DNA of 64,000 nt from Paraburkholderia fungorum (GCF_003610895.1 NZ_MCAS01000026.1:1-64000); one strand, 5' to 3'. Shown: positions 1 through 9,427, counted from the stretch's first letter. Numbers and translations: made by a program. The notes: generated by a model from the sequence alone, not told the origin.

Positions 1-1154
1 GCGCCGTTCTGACCGTCGCCGATATCGGCCGTTGCATTGATGATGCTCGTGGCCGTGCCGGCCTTGTTCGGCGCGAGAGTCTGGCCACCCGCACGCTGGT
101 AAGCCTCCAGCGCATACAGGCCGGTCCGCTTGGACAGACTGTAGTACTGCGAGAGATTGAACTGCTGATAGCTCGCCGCGCTCGTAATGCCGTTCGCCTG
201 CGTCGCACGCGTGTAGCTGTAGCCGGCAGCCAGATCCAGTGCCGTCAGCGGCTTGTAGTGCAGCACTGCGCCAGCCGTGTTGAAGATCGCCTCGTTGTGG
301 AACGCCGAGTTCACGCCCGGGATGTATTGCACGTTCGAATACGAGAACGAGATGTCCCATTGCGAGCTGAACGCATAGCCGCCCGTCACGGCAACGCGCT
401 GCTGCGCCTGCGCCGTCTGATAGCCGTTGTTGATGCCCGACACCGCCGTCTGCGCACCGCCATTCGAGGTCGTGGAGTTAGGATCCCACGCACCGCCGCC
501 CACCGCCGCGTTATTGATGCGCTGGTAGCCTGCCGCGATCCCGAACGGGCCGTTCAGGTACTGAACCGCCGCGCTGTACGTCGAACCGGCATTGGTGCTG
601 CCCGCCACGCCGCCCAGCGAGTACGAACCGCTCACCGTCAGGCCATGCATGCTCGGCGACGTGTACACCAGCGAGTTATTCGCGCGGTACAGCGTATCCA
701 GCGAATCGATATCGCCCGGGTGTGCGCCGTAAGCGCCCGTCAGCCACGTAGTCGGGCTATAGGGCGACAGCAGCGTGTAGTACGACGTGTACTGGCGCCC
801 TGCGGTCAGCGAACCGTAGGTGGCATTGGTCACGCCGACGTACGCCTGACGGTTGAACGCCAGACCGGAAACGGATTGCGCGCCGGTTGCGCTGTTGAAG
901 CCCTCTTCCAACTGGAAGATCGCCTTCGTGCCGCCGCCCAGATCTTCACCGCCCTTCAGGCCGAAGCGGCTGCCCGCCCAGATGCCGTTCACCATCTTGA
1001 TCACCGAACGGCCCCCCGACGTCGAACCCAGCGACGTCTGGCTGCTCTGATAGCCGATCCCCGTATCGACGACGCCGTACAACGTCACGCTGCTCTGAGC
1101 GTGCGCGCCGAGGGCGACCAACCCAAGGGCCGAGGTTGCTAATGCCTTTTTCAT
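1..1154 (-). CDS. General (OmpC-like) outer-membrane porin, 3' end beyond window
   Basis: Trimeric beta-barrel porin for passive diffusion of small hydrophilic solutes. The translation from the ATG at 1154 starts MKKALATSALGL, a short signal peptide ending in AHAQ, and the mature part opens SSVTLYGVVDTGIGY, the usual start of Burkholderia porins of the Gram-negative porin superfamily. The DLGGGTKAIFQLEEGF and RQAYVGVT blocks of the first strands follow. About 384 codons are visible, close to the family length of 360-400, so only the C-terminal strand is probably missing. It lies 72 bp downstream of dctM on the same strand and may admit the substrate of the TRAP transporter, which is inference. 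Family call is firm; substrate is unknown. Confidence 0.93.
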   Translation of the reverse strand, partial: MKKALATSALGLVALGAHAQSSVTLYGVVDTGIGYQSSQTSLGSTSGGRSVIKMVNGIWAGSRFGLKGGEDLGGGTKAIFQLEEGFNSATGAQSVSGLAFNRQAYVGVTNATYGSLTAGRQYTSYYTLLSPYSPTTWLTGAYGAHPGDIDSLDTLYRANNSLVYTSPSMHGLTVSGSYSLGGVAGSTNAGSTYSAAVQYLNGPFGIAAGYQRINNAAVGGGAWDPNSTTSNGGAQTAVSGINNGYQTAQAQQRVAVTGGYAFSSQWDISFSYSNVQYIPGVNSAFHNEAIFNTAGAVLHYKPLTALDLAAGYSYTRATQANGITSAASYQQFNLSQYYSLSKRTGLYALEAYQRAGGQTLAPNKAGTATSIINATADIGDGQNG

Positions 1155-1226
1155 TTCTGCTCCTCTGTAAAAAACTTATTCTTTATGTCTGGCAGTGCCT
1201 TACCGGCGCCGACTCCCGATCAAGCG

Positions 1227-2579
1227 TTAAAACACCGGGTGGCCATTGATCAGGCTAGGCAACCACGTTGAAAACATCGGCACGTACGTCACAATGTTGA
1301 TCGCGCTGAAAATAGCCAGGTAGTAAGGCCACGCCACCTTGGTCGTTTCACCAATCGACACGTTGCCGATCGCACAGCCGATGAACTGCACCGAGCCGAT
1401 CGGCGGATGCACGAGACCCAATGCGCAGTTCAGCAGGATCATGATCCCGAACTGCACCGGGCCCACGCCGGCATGCATCGCCATCGGCAGGAACAGGGGC
1501 GTGGTGATCAGGATGTGCGCCGCCATGTCGACGAACGTACCGAGGAAGATCTGGATGATGTTGATATAAAGCAGCATCAACCAGGGCAGGCTCGTTGCAC
1601 CGTCGAGCATGTGCTCGATGGCGTCGGGAATCTCCAGATAGGCCATCTGGTAGCGCAGCATGTTCGACACACCGATCAGCAGCAGCACCACACCGGTGGT
1701 TTTGGCCGCTTTGGCGAGCGCATGAGCAAGCTTCTTCATCGTCATCGTGCGATACACGACGATGGTCAGCACCAGTGAGTAAGCCACCGCAATCGCTGCC
1801 GCTTCTGTCGCGGTGGCAATACCTCTCGCCACGCAGAACAGAATGATCGCGATCACCATCAAACCGGGCAACGCGCCGAGGAACGTGCGGGCCACCGCGA
1901 ACCAGCCGGGAAAGCGCTGCAATTCGGTCGAACCGTCGGGACGGCGCGGATAGCCGAACTTGACCGCCTGCCAGTACGCGGCGATCAGCACGAAGCCCAT
2001 CACCCACAGCACCGGCAACAGACCGGAGAACAACAGGTCGCCGATCGACACACCGCTCATCTGGTGACCGTTCAACGTGCCGGTGATGCCTTGAGCCGCG
2101 AACGCATAGATGATCATGTTCGTCGACGTGGGCATCAGCGCGCCCGCCAGTGACGAATGGGTCGTCACGTTGACCGCATAGGCCGCGCTGTAGCCTTCGC
2201 GCTTCATCAGCGGAATCACCACGCCGCCCATCGCGGACGTGTCCGCCGTCGGCGAACCGGACACGCCGCCGAACAACGTGCACGCGACCACGTTGGCCAT
2301 GCCGAGGCCGCCGCGGAAATGACCCACTGTGGCCTGCGCGAAACGCAGGATGCGGTCGGCGATACCGCCGTGCAGCATCAATTCGCCGGAGAAAATGAAG
2401 AACGGCACCGCGAGGAACGAAAACGCGTTCATTCCCGAAATCATCGACTGCATGGCGGTGGCCGCCGGCAAGCCTTCATACAGGTAAGTCAGGACGCACG
2501 AAAGTCCAAGCGCAAACGAAACAGGAACCCCGAATACGAGGAAAACGAGGAAACTAACTGAGAGGATGGCAAGTTCCAT
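1227..2579 (-). CDS. dctM: TRAP transporter large permease (DctM)
   Basis: Twelve-helix membrane subunit of a TRAP (tripartite ATP-independent periplasmic) transporter, which drives uptake with an ion gradient. The ATG at 2579 gives 450 residues starting MELAILSVSFLVFLV, in line with the DctM family (about 425-450). Typical blocks are visible: VPFFIFSGELM near residue 60, VACTLFGGVSGSPTADTSAM near 105 and the C-terminal LGLVHPPIGS stretch. An in-frame upstream extension to 2657 overlaps dctQ and lacks family similarity, so the shorter start is preferred. It is the last gene of a dctP-dctQ-dctM operon, 7 bp after dctQ. The operon sits beside uronate oxidation genes, so hexuronate uptake is inferred. 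Confidence 0.95.
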   Translation of the reverse strand: MELAILSVSFLVFLVFGVPVSFALGLSCVLTYLYEGLPAATAMQSMISGMNAFSFLAVPFFIFSGELMLHGGIADRILRFAQATVGHFRGGLGMANVVACTLFGGVSGSPTADTSAMGGVVIPLMKREGYSAAYAVNVTTHSSLAGALMPTSTNMIIYAFAAQGITGTLNGHQMSGVSIGDLLFSGLLPVLWVMGFVLIAAYWQAVKFGYPRRPDGSTELQRFPGWFAVARTFLGALPGLMVIAIILFCVARGIATATEAAAIAVAYSLVLTIVVYRTMTMKKLAHALAKAAKTTGVVLLLIGVSNMLRYQMAYLEIPDAIEHMLDGATSLPWLMLLYINIIQIFLGTFVDMAAHILITTPLFLPMAMHAGVGPVQFGIMILLNCALGLVHPPIGSVQFIGCAIGNVSIGETTKVAWPYYLAIFSAINIVTYVPMFSTWLPSLINGHPVF

Positions 2580-2586
2580 GATTCTT

Positions 2587-3066
2587 CTATTTGTGTTTCT
2601 GTGCGAAAAGCCCCAGCAGGTTCTCAAGCGAGAACAGAGCGATGCAGGCGCTGGCAATAACCGGGATCACATAACGAAGCGCTTCCGGAAGACCCAGAAT
2701 CGGAATCCTGTCGTCCATCGTGGTCTCCGCCATCTGCCAGCAGCCGAAGAAAATCGCCACGGCCAACACGATCAGGCAAAGATGCTGGAACGCATGGGCG
2801 ATCATCTGGCCTTTCGGCGGCAATTTCTTGACTAGCGAATCAAGCCCGATATGGCCGCCTTCGCGAACCTTGAGCGCGGCGCCGAACATGGCGATCACGA
2901 TCACCAGCAGGAGGGCAATGGGCTCGACGAAATCCGGCGCATCGCTGAAGACATAGCGCATCACAACGCTATAGATCACCAGCGCGCACAGCGTGGCGAG
3001 ACTCGCGGACGCCACGACCACCAGCGCGCGGAAGAGAACATCATTTGGGCGTTTCATGAAACTCAT
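2587..3066 (-). CDS. dctQ: TRAP transporter small permease (DctQ)
   Basis: Four-helix small membrane subunit that pairs with DctM. The 159-residue reading starts MSFMKRPNDVLFRAL and shows the DctQ pattern: hydrophobic segments near residues 10-35, 45-65, 85-105 and 125-145, with VVMRYVF and FVEPIALLLVIVIAMFG early. The start at 3066 is chosen because AAGGA lies 8-9 bases upstream; an upstream ATG at 3087 (166 residues) is possible. It sits between dctP and dctM in the same operon. The identity is clear from family pattern and position, although DctQ proteins diverge quickly in sequence. Confidence 0.9.
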   Translation of the reverse strand: MSFMKRPNDVLFRALVVVASASLATLCALVIYSVVMRYVFSDAPDFVEPIALLLVIVIAMFGAALKVREGGHIGLDSLVKKLPPKGQMIAHAFQHLCLIVLAVAIFFGCWQMAETTMDDRIPILGLPEALRYVIPVIASACIALFSLENLLGLFAQKHK

Positions 3067-3205
3067 TGACCCCATCCTTGCCTGCATTGGACCTGGTTTT
3101 AATCTTCAGGAATCCTGTCAGGCGTCGTGACCCCAGGAAACCGCACGGCGCGAAAAACCCGCAGCAGGTGCTGCAAGGCTTTTCGCTACCGCGTTACTTC
3201 CGGAC

Positions 3206-4198
3206 TTATTTGACTGCCTGAATTTCGTCGACGAGCTGCTTCATCTGCGGGGTCTTTTCATACTTCGCCCAGACCGGCTGCATTGCCTTCACGAAAGCCG
3301 GACGGTCGATCTGCGCCGCGCTGACGATCGTCGCGCCGCCCTTGGTGACCGTTTTGGCCGCGTCAGCTTCGCGCGCGGTCCACAGCTTCTCGTAGTAAGG
3401 CACCGAGTCAGCCGCCGCCTTCTTGATGATGGTCTGCTCTTGCGGCGTCAGCGTGTCCCACACCTTTTTGGAGAACACCAGCACTTCCGGCGTCATGGAA
3501 TGCTGGGTTTCGGAATAGACCTGCGCGACTTCGAAGTGCTTGGTTTCTTCATACGACGGCAGGTTGTTCTCCGCGCCGTCCACCAGACCCGTCTTGAGGC
3601 CGGTATAGACTTCGGCGAACGGCATCGGCGTCGGCGTGCCACCCATTGCCTTGATTTCGTCGACCATCAGATCCGAAGGCTGCACGCGCACCTTGAGGCC
3701 TTTCATATCGGCGGGCGAATGGATGGCTTTCTTCGCGTACATCGAACGCGCGCCGCTCTCATAGAACGTCAGCGCGATCATGCCCTTCGCCGAGAAAGCG
3801 TCGAGAATCTTCTGGCCTTCCGGGCCGTACATGACTTTGCGGAAATGGTCGATGTCGCGAAACAGGAACGGTAGCGACGGGATCATCGATTCAGGCACGA
3901 TCTCGTTGAATGCGGCGCCGTTCGCGCGCGCCATGTCCAGCGCGCCGATACGGACCTGATCGATCGTGTCGTTTTCGGAACCTAGCGCGCTGTTACCGAA
4001 GACCTTCACGGAATCCTTGCCACCGGTTGCCTTGTTGATTTCTTCGCCCATGTACTTCACGGCCATATTGGTCGGATAGGTGTCGCCATGCACGTCCGAC
4101 ACGCGGAATACGCGAGCGTGTGCCGACACGGTGCTGAACGCCAGCACCGAGGCCGCGACAATCATCGAAACACGGGAAGAGGCAAACTTCTTATTCAT
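3206..4198 (-). CDS. dctP: TRAP transporter substrate-binding protein, DctP family; uronate-type inferred
   Basis: Periplasmic solute receptor of the TRAP system. The 330-residue product from the ATG at 4198 has a signal peptide ending near SAHA, then RVFRVSDVHGDTYPTN. The family hallmarks are the ligand-contact block GLKVRVQPSDLM near residues 165-175 (its Arg normally pairs with the substrate carboxylate) and GLVDGAENN near 205. AAGGAA lies about 10 bases upstream of the start. Longer in-frame starts up to 4483 would hide the signal peptide and are rejected. As first gene of dctPQM, next to lactonase-udh-garD, it probably binds galacturonate or glucuronate; TRAP receptors for these acids are known in Burkholderiales. 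Specificity here is inferred from context. Confidence 0.93.
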   Translation of the reverse strand: MNKKFASSRVSMIVAASVLAFSTVSAHARVFRVSDVHGDTYPTNMAVKYMGEEINKATGGKDSVKVFGNSALGSENDTIDQVRIGALDMARANGAAFNEIVPESMIPSLPFLFRDIDHFRKVMYGPEGQKILDAFSAKGMIALTFYESGARSMYAKKAIHSPADMKGLKVRVQPSDLMVDEIKAMGGTPTPMPFAEVYTGLKTGLVDGAENNLPSYEETKHFEVAQVYSETQHSMTPEVLVFSKKVWDTLTPQEQTIIKKAAADSVPYYEKLWTAREADAAKTVTKGGATIVSAAQIDRPAFVKAMQPVWAKYEKTPQMKQLVDEIQAVK

Positions 4199-4512
4199 CG
4201 TGACATTCCTTGAAAAATAGATCATCCAATCGATGCGGAGGGCCGCTTGCGGATGTTGCGACATGGTTTTAATGCGTCTCCCGGCTTCAAAAAATGCCGC
4301 GCCTTTTTTCTCTGCCGTACGATCACCACCGTTCTCAGGCGGCGAGAGTCTTAATATGCGAGCCTGCGCAATGTCCCCGGCGCAGATCCTCAGCACTCCT
4401 CTCGGACAACTCGACTTCTTTGCTTCGACTGCATCGGCGTGAACCTCGTGCTGCTCACACCGCGCTCTTTGTCCAGCGGCCAAAGCTATCCCGAAATGAT
4501 TTTGCTTGGCCT

Positions 4513-4535
4513 CATATGTTGTACGACGACATATG
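4513..4535. promoter_or_regulatory. Operator-like palindrome upstream of dctPQM (uronate regulon site)
   Basis: The 617-bp gene-free stretch 4199-4815 contains two copies of the operator-like motif. This copy has perfect outer arms CATATGT and ACATATG around TTGTACGACGA (4519-4529), which fits TNGTNNNACNA, the consensus of FadR/FCD-subfamily GntR regulators. It lies about 315 bp upstream of the dctP start. Binding by the regulator at 11151-11894 is inference. I saw no gene in the rest of the interval. Confidence 0.7.
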
Positions 4536-4728
4536 AAGTCTATAAAACGTAATCTGAGTTGTACAGCCGGTATTTACCCGCACGAAAGCGAGTTGAACGT
4601 AAGAGTTTCCGAATTGAGATCAAGCCAAAGGCCAATACAGGCAAGGATACGAGCCAAACCCATGTCTCATGGGTTGATATTTTTCGTAGAGGGGGAGATG
4701 GCTCGAAAGTGGCATTTATGCCACTATG

Positions 4729-4739
4729 TTGTACGACGA
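4729..4739. promoter_or_regulatory. Second operator-like site upstream of dctPQM
   Basis: The sequence TTGTACGACGA is identical to the core of the site at 4519-4529, about 200 bp away, but lacks the long outer arms. It lies between the divergently oriented ends of the dctPQM promoter region and the end of the lactonase gene. Two copies could allow looping, or one may be a relic. Confidence 0.55.
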
Positions 4740-4815
4740 GCGATGAATAAAAGATAACGACTGTTAGGCACCGGCATGCTAATACCCGGCGCCCCGGCTC
4801 ATGCAGGCCGTTTTT

Positions 4816-5745
4816 TCAGAGTTCGCCCGCGTAGTCAGGCTCGGGCAGCCCCGTCACGCCAGGGCGAACGGCAAAGAGATGGCCGTCGTGTTCGCTCGCG
4901 CCAGTGGCGGGACGAATCGAGGTCACAAACAGCGTATCCAGATTGCTGCCGCCGAATGCGCACATCGACGGCTTCACGGCCGGCACGGCAATCTGCCGAT
5001 CGAGCTTGCCTTGCGGGGTGAAGCGAAGCAGCAAGCCCGCGTCGTTCGCGCAGATCCAGTAGCAGCCGTCTGCGTCCACCGCGGCGCCGTCGGGACGCCC
5101 GGCGTAATCGTGCAGGTCGGCGAATACCCGGCGATTGCGCGGCTCGCCCGCTTCGATGTCGTAGTCGAATGCCCAGATCTGACGGCGCAGCGGATGCGAG
5201 TCCGACAGATACATCGTGGTCCCATCGGGCGACCACGCCAGACCGTTTTGCGTAATCAGTGCGTCGACAACCGGCTCTGACAACACCCCGCGCTCGTCGA
5301 AGCGATACAGCGCACCCGCGGGATTTGCCGCTGCCATGTCCTGCACCATCGTGCCGGACCAGAAACGGCCTTGCCGGTCGCAACGGCCGTCGTTGAAACG
5401 CATATCGGCGAACGGGAAAACCGGCGCGGCAAGTTTCCTTGCGGTCACGGCCAGCGGTTCGGCGTTGGAGGCGCCCTCGGTCAGCGCAACCGCGAAGAGT
5501 CCTGTCTCGCACCCAGCCAGCACCGTGCCGTGCCGGTCGAAGGCCAGGCACGCCACTTTCTCCGGCAATTGCCACTCGGTACGCTGCGCGGAATCGGGTC
5601 GCAACCGGACGATTTTTTGCGCGGGAATATCCACCCAATAGAGTGCCTGTTCCGCGGCACGCCACACCGGACTCTCGCCGACCGACGCGGGCACCTGCCC
5701 TGCCGCCTCGACACGCTCCACCCGCGGGTTCGCCACGGCGCTCAT
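4816..5745 (-). CDS. SMP-30/gluconolactonase-family lactonase, probable galactaro/glucaro-lactonase
   Basis: Six-bladed propeller metal-dependent lactonase of 309 residues. SMP-30 signatures are the N-terminal metal-ligand Glu in GESPVW (about residue 24), FNDGRCDRQGRFW near 115-130, ITQNGLAWSPDG near 165-175 and the catalytic Asp region YLSDS. The start ATG overlaps the udh stop by four bases (ATGA), implying translational coupling. Uronate dehydrogenase releases a galactaro- or glucaro-lactone, so this enzyme most likely opens it to the open-chain aldarate for GarD. SMP-30-type uronate lactonases (UxuL class) are known in this pathway. Exact ring preference (1,4 or 1,5) cannot be read from sequence. 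Confidence 0.88.
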   Translation of the reverse strand: MSAVANPRVERVEAAGQVPASVGESPVWRAAEQALYWVDIPAQKIVRLRPDSAQRTEWQLPEKVACLAFDRHGTVLAGCETGLFAVALTEGASNAEPLAVTARKLAAPVFPFADMRFNDGRCDRQGRFWSGTMVQDMAAANPAGALYRFDERGVLSEPVVDALITQNGLAWSPDGTTMYLSDSHPLRRQIWAFDYDIEAGEPRNRRVFADLHDYAGRPDGAAVDADGCYWICANDAGLLLRFTPQGKLDRQIAVPAVKPSMCAFGGSNLDTLFVTSIRPATGASEHDGHLFAVRPGVTGLPEPDYAGEL

Positions 5746-6584
5746 CGTTTCGGCTCCATCGGACCGGCCAGCACAAATGGACCGCCCTGGAAACGCTGCG
5801 TCGGATCGTCGAGCTCGGCGGTGGGCGCCGTGACCGGGAACAGATGCTCGAATTCGATCGAACTGTCCTGCGGACGAAACCCGAGGAACGCCGCCTTGGT
5901 GTTATCGACCCACTTGGTCCGGTTATCCGAGACGCCATAGACGATTGCATGCCCGACCCGGTTGGTGAACAGCGAGCAGCGCACCAGTTCGATAAGGTCG
6001 CGAAAGCTCAGATAGGTGACGAGCATACGCGGATTTTTTGGCTGCTCGAACGACGAGCCGATCCGCAGGCACACCGTTTCGAGACCAAAGCGGTCGAAGT
6101 AATAGCGCGACAGCGATTCGCCGAAACACTTCGTCACGCCATACAGGCTATCGGGACGCAGCGGCGCGTCGATATCGAGCACCGACGTGGTGGGATGAAA
6201 ACCCACGGCATGATTCGAGCTCGCGTACACGATGCGCTTCACACCCTGCTTCTGCGCGGCCGAATAGAGGTTGTACAAGCCGCGGATATTCGCTTCGAGC
6301 AGATCTTCGAACGGCGCTTCGACGGAAATGCCGCCAAGATGAACGACCGCATCCACGCCGTCGAGCAGCGCGTGAACGGCCGCTTCATCGGCGAGGTCGA
6401 CGATCGAGGCTTCCTCATGCGCCGCCACGTCGCCCAACGGCGCGATATCGGTGACGCGCACGACATCGGCCCACGCGGCGAGCGCGCCGCGCACCTGCTG
6501 GCCAAGGTTGCCGGCAGCGCCGGTGAGCAGAAGACGGCGGAAAGGTTTTTGCGCCGCCTGGCGCTCAAGGGTCGAGTCAGTCAT
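5742..6584 (-). CDS. udh: Uronate dehydrogenase
   Basis: NAD-dependent short-chain dehydrogenase (EC 1.1.1.203) that oxidises D-galacturonate or D-glucuronate at C1 to the aldaro-lactone, the first step of the oxidative uronate pathway. The 280-residue product has the Rossmann motif TGAAGNLGQ at about residues 21-29, VVHLGGISVE near 85, the conserved YASSNHAVGF near 120 and the catalytic pair in YGVTK near 148-152. Length matches characterised Udh proteins (about 265-275) with a slightly longer N-terminus. It lies 61 bp downstream of garD and overlaps the lactonase, so garD-udh-lactonase form one operon driven from the shared promoter region at 8236-8509. A paralogue lies at 22634-23446. Confidence 0.95.
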   Translation of the reverse strand: MTDSTLERQAAQKPFRRLLLTGAAGNLGQQVRGALAAWADVVRVTDIAPLGDVAAHEEASIVDLADEAAVHALLDGVDAVVHLGGISVEAPFEDLLEANIRGLYNLYSAAQKQGVKRIVYASSNHAVGFHPTTSVLDIDAPLRPDSLYGVTKCFGESLSRYYFDRFGLETVCLRIGSSFEQPKNPRMLVTYLSFRDLIELVRCSLFTNRVGHAIVYGVSDNRTKWVDNTKAAFLGFRPQDSSIEFEHLFPVTAPTAELDDPTQRFQGGPFVLAGPMEPKR

Positions 6585-6645
6585 ATCTCAGTCTTTGTCG
6601 TGGTTGCTGGCAGTACGATCCGGTCTATCGGAGCGAACGGAGCGA

Positions 6646-8235
6646 TCAGGTCACCGGCGCCGGATTGAACAGCGTCAATGCATTGTGGAGCTTGAGTTTT
6701 TCCGCGCACGTCTCCTTGCGTCCGCTGGCGACGTCGAGCATCAGGCGGAACAACTCCCAACCCACGTCCTCGATCGTCGCCGCGCCCGTTGCGATGGTAC
6801 CGGCATTGATATCCATCAGATCGTGCCAGCGGCGCGCGAGATCGGAGCGAGTCGCGACCTTGATGACGGGCACTTCCGCGAGGCTGTACGGCGTGCCGCG
6901 GCCGGTCGTGAATACATGCAGGTTGATACCCGCCGCGACCTGCAGCGTGCCGCAGATGAAATCGCTGGCCGGCGTGGCGGCGTAGATCAGGCCCTTCTGC
7001 CTGACCTTTTCACCCGGCGACAACACGCCGGAGATGGCCGAGTTGCCCGACTTGATGATCGAACCCATCGCCTTTTCGACGATGTTCGACAAGCCACCCT
7101 TCTTGTTGCCCGGCGTGGTGTTGGCACTGCGGTCCGCGCCGCCGCGCTTCAGATAATCGTCGTACCACTGCATCTCGCGGATGATCGCGGCAGCCACGTC
7201 CGCATTGGCCGCGCGCGCCGTCAGCTGATCGACGCCGTCGCGCACTTCGGTCACTTCGGAAAACATCACCGTCGCCCCGGCGCGCACCAGCAGATCGGTG
7301 GCGAAGCCCACGGCGGGATTCGCGGTCAGCCCGGAAAACGCATCGCTGCCGCCGCATTGCACGCCGACCACCAGATCGGAGGCCGGACAGGTCTCGCGGC
7401 GGCGATTGTTCAGCCGCTTCAGATGAGCGTCGGCCATTCTCATGATCGACTCGATCATCGACTGGAAGCCGACATGTGCTTCGTCCTGAAGCACCACCAC
7501 GCCGCCGTTCAGATCGGCCTCGACGTCGCCGATGTCGGCCACTTCGGCGACGTTCGCAGCAGCGGCAATCGGAATCGTGCCCGGCGGCATCAGGCGTTCA
7601 GGCTGCAGCTTCTCGCAACCGAGACTGACCATCATCACTTCGCCGCCGAAATTCGGATTCAGGCTGATGTTGCGCACGGTGCGGATCGGCACCATCGCGT
7701 CCGGCGCGTCGATCGCTACGCCGCAGCCATAGGTGTGCCCGAGGCTCACGACATCGTCGACGTTCGGGTAGTGCGGCAGCAGTTCAGCCTTGATGCGGGT
7801 GACCGCGTGCTGAACCACGTCGGCCACGCATTGCACCGTGGTCGTGATCGCCAGAATGTTGCGCGAGCCGACCGAGCCGTCGGCATTGCGATAGCCCTCG
7901 AACGTAAAGCCTTCCAGCGGCGGCATGTCCGGCGCCTTGATGGTGGCGATGGGCAGATCGTCCAGTCCGGGCGGACTCGGCATGCGGATCACGTGTTCGT
8001 TGATCCAGCTGCCCTTCGGCAAAGCCTTGAGCGCGTAGCCGATCACCACGTTATAGCGGACGACCTCGTCGCCTTCCGCGAGATCGGTCAGCGCAACTTT
8101 GTGCCCTTGCGGAACACGCTCGCGCAGCGCGAGGCCATCGGGAAATACGGCGCCCTCGCCCAGACCGCCGTCGTTGACGACGATCGCGACATTGTCATTG
8201 GGGTGAACGCGAATGTAGAGCGGGGTTTGTTCCAT
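6646..8235 (-). CDS. garD: Galactarate dehydratase
   Basis: Enolase-independent, metal-dependent dehydratase (EC 4.2.1.42, UxaA/GarD family) converting galactarate to 5-dehydro-4-deoxy-D-glucarate. The ATG at 8235 gives 529 residues, close to E. coli GarD (523). Diagnostic blocks match it almost word for word: YIRVHPNDNVAIVVNDGGL at the N-terminus (SAF-like domain), GYRNADGSVGSRN, LGHTYGCG, GCEKLQPERL, VGVQCGGSDAFSG, SEVTEVRDG and the C-terminal end NPAPVT. An in-frame extension to 8319 is not family-like. It is first in the garD-udh-lactonase operon and divergent from kdgD, which uses its product. Confidence 0.97.
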   Translation of the reverse strand: MEQTPLYIRVHPNDNVAIVVNDGGLGEGAVFPDGLALRERVPQGHKVALTDLAEGDEVVRYNVVIGYALKALPKGSWINEHVIRMPSPPGLDDLPIATIKAPDMPPLEGFTFEGYRNADGSVGSRNILAITTTVQCVADVVQHAVTRIKAELLPHYPNVDDVVSLGHTYGCGVAIDAPDAMVPIRTVRNISLNPNFGGEVMMVSLGCEKLQPERLMPPGTIPIAAAANVAEVADIGDVEADLNGGVVVLQDEAHVGFQSMIESIMRMADAHLKRLNNRRRETCPASDLVVGVQCGGSDAFSGLTANPAVGFATDLLVRAGATVMFSEVTEVRDGVDQLTARAANADVAAAIIREMQWYDDYLKRGGADRSANTTPGNKKGGLSNIVEKAMGSIIKSGNSAISGVLSPGEKVRQKGLIYAATPASDFICGTLQVAAGINLHVFTTGRGTPYSLAEVPVIKVATRSDLARRWHDLMDINAGTIATGAATIEDVGWELFRLMLDVASGRKETCAEKLKLHNALTLFNPAPVT

Positions 8236-8509
8236 TACATCGATCCTTGTGGCGATTTCACGCCTGCAGCGCCCATTGTGGCATTGACTGCGGCGCCAAC
8301 TGTGGTGCCAATCGGGCACTCACAATTCATACGTCATCCTACAACATGGGAGATTACCCAGACGTTCCGTATTTACCCTATGCCGTGCATTATGCCGCGA
8401 AAACACCGTTGAGTTAGTCGATTTGTTGTTGTACGATGACGTATAAGAAATCTCCATTTCCAAGTACAACGCCTTACGGCCCCTATTCGACACGCCCTGG
8501 ATATTCATC
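8236..8509. promoter_or_regulatory. Divergent garD / kdgD promoter region with two operator-like sites
   Basis: The 274-bp region separates garD (-) from kdgD (+). On the + strand TCATCCTACAA at 8334-8344 (reverse complement TTGTAGGATGA) lies 99 bp from the garD start. TTGTACGATGA at 8429-8439 lies about 70 bp from the kdgD start. Both fit TNGTNNNATNA, sharing TTGTA and GATGA with the other regulon sites. One site per divergent promoter is the likely arrangement. No gene was seen inside. Confidence 0.72.
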
Positions 8510-9427
8510 ATGACGACACCGCAAGAACTCAAGCAGATCGTTTCCGAAGGCCTGCTGTCCTTCCCCGTTACCGACTTCGACGCACAAGGCGATTTCCGCG
8601 CCGATACCTATGCCGAGCGCCTCGAATGGCTCGCGCCGTACGGTGCTTCGGCGCTGTTCGTCGCCGGCGGCACGGGCGAATTCTTCTCGCTCACGCGTAA
8701 CGATTACTCGAACGTCGTGCGCACGGCAACCGAAGTCTGCAAGGGCAAGGTGCCGATTCTCGCCGGCGCGGGCGGCCCGACGCGCGTGGCGATCGAATAC
8801 GCGCAAGAAGCCGAACGCCACGGCGCAAACGGCATTCTGCTGATGCCCCACTACCTGACCGAAGCCTGCCAGGAAGGCATCGCGGCGCACGCGGAAGAAG
8901 TCTGCAAGTCGGTGCCGAACATGGGCGTGATCATCTACAACCGCGCGAACTCCAAGCTTAACGCCGACATGCTCGAAGGGCTGGCCGAGCGTTGCCCCAA
9001 CCTGATCGGCTTCAAGGACGGCGTGGGCGAAATCGAGAACATGGTGTCGATCCGCCGCCGCCTCGGCGAGCGCTTCTCGTATCTCGGCGGCCTGCCGACC
9101 GCCGAAGTCTACGCGGCGGCCTACAAGGCGCTGGGCGTGCCGGTGTACTCGTCGGCCGTCTTCAACTTCATCCCGAAGACCGCGATGGATTTCTACCGCG
9201 CGATCGCGGCGGACGACCATGCAACCGTCGGCAAGCTGATCGACGAATTCTTCCTGCCGTATCTGGCGATCCGCAACCGCCGCCAGGGCTACGCGGTCAG
9301 CATCGTGAAGGCCGGCGCCAAGCTGGTCGGCCACAGCGCGGGGCCGGTGCGCGCACCGCTGACCGATCTGACCGAAGAAGAAATGGCGCAACTCGACGTA
9401 CTGATCAAGAAGCTCGGCGCGCAGTAA
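8510..9427 (+). CDS. kdgD: 5-dehydro-4-deoxyglucarate dehydratase
   Basis: Class I aldolase-fold (DHDPS/NAL superfamily) decarboxylating dehydratase (EC 4.2.1.41). It turns 5-dehydro-4-deoxyglucarate into 2-oxoglutarate semialdehyde plus CO2 and water. The 305-residue product carries LFVAGGTGEFFSLT near residue 45 (the GTGE substrate loop), the Tyr in VIIYNRANS near 145 and the Schiff-base Lys in LIGFKDGVG near 168. Length matches the family (about 303). It starts the kdgD-gudP unit, divergent from garD. The next enzyme, the semialdehyde dehydrogenase, is at 15151-16734. Function is firm from family and pathway context. Confidence 0.96.
   Translation: MTTPQELKQIVSEGLLSFPVTDFDAQGDFRADTYAERLEWLAPYGASALFVAGGTGEFFSLTRNDYSNVVRTATEVCKGKVPILAGAGGPTRVAIEYAQEAERHGANGILLMPHYLTEACQEGIAAHAEEVCKSVPNMGVIIYNRANSKLNADMLEGLAERCPNLIGFKDGVGEIENMVSIRRRLGERFSYLGGLPTAEVYAAAYKALGVPVYSSAVFNFIPKTAMDFYRAIAADDHATVGKLIDEFFLPYLAIRNRRQGYAVSIVKAGAKLVGHSAGPVRAPLTDLTEEEMAQLDVLIKKLGAQ

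Noticed and set aside
258..1142. Plus-strand 294-residue open frame opposite the porin
   Set aside because: It is Arg-rich with no domain, and the minus strand encodes an obvious porin with signal peptide.
6451..8412. A 653-residue open frame antisense to garD
   Set aside because: The sense strand matches GarD almost word for word. The antisense protein is low-complexity and His/Arg-rich, with no recognisable domain.
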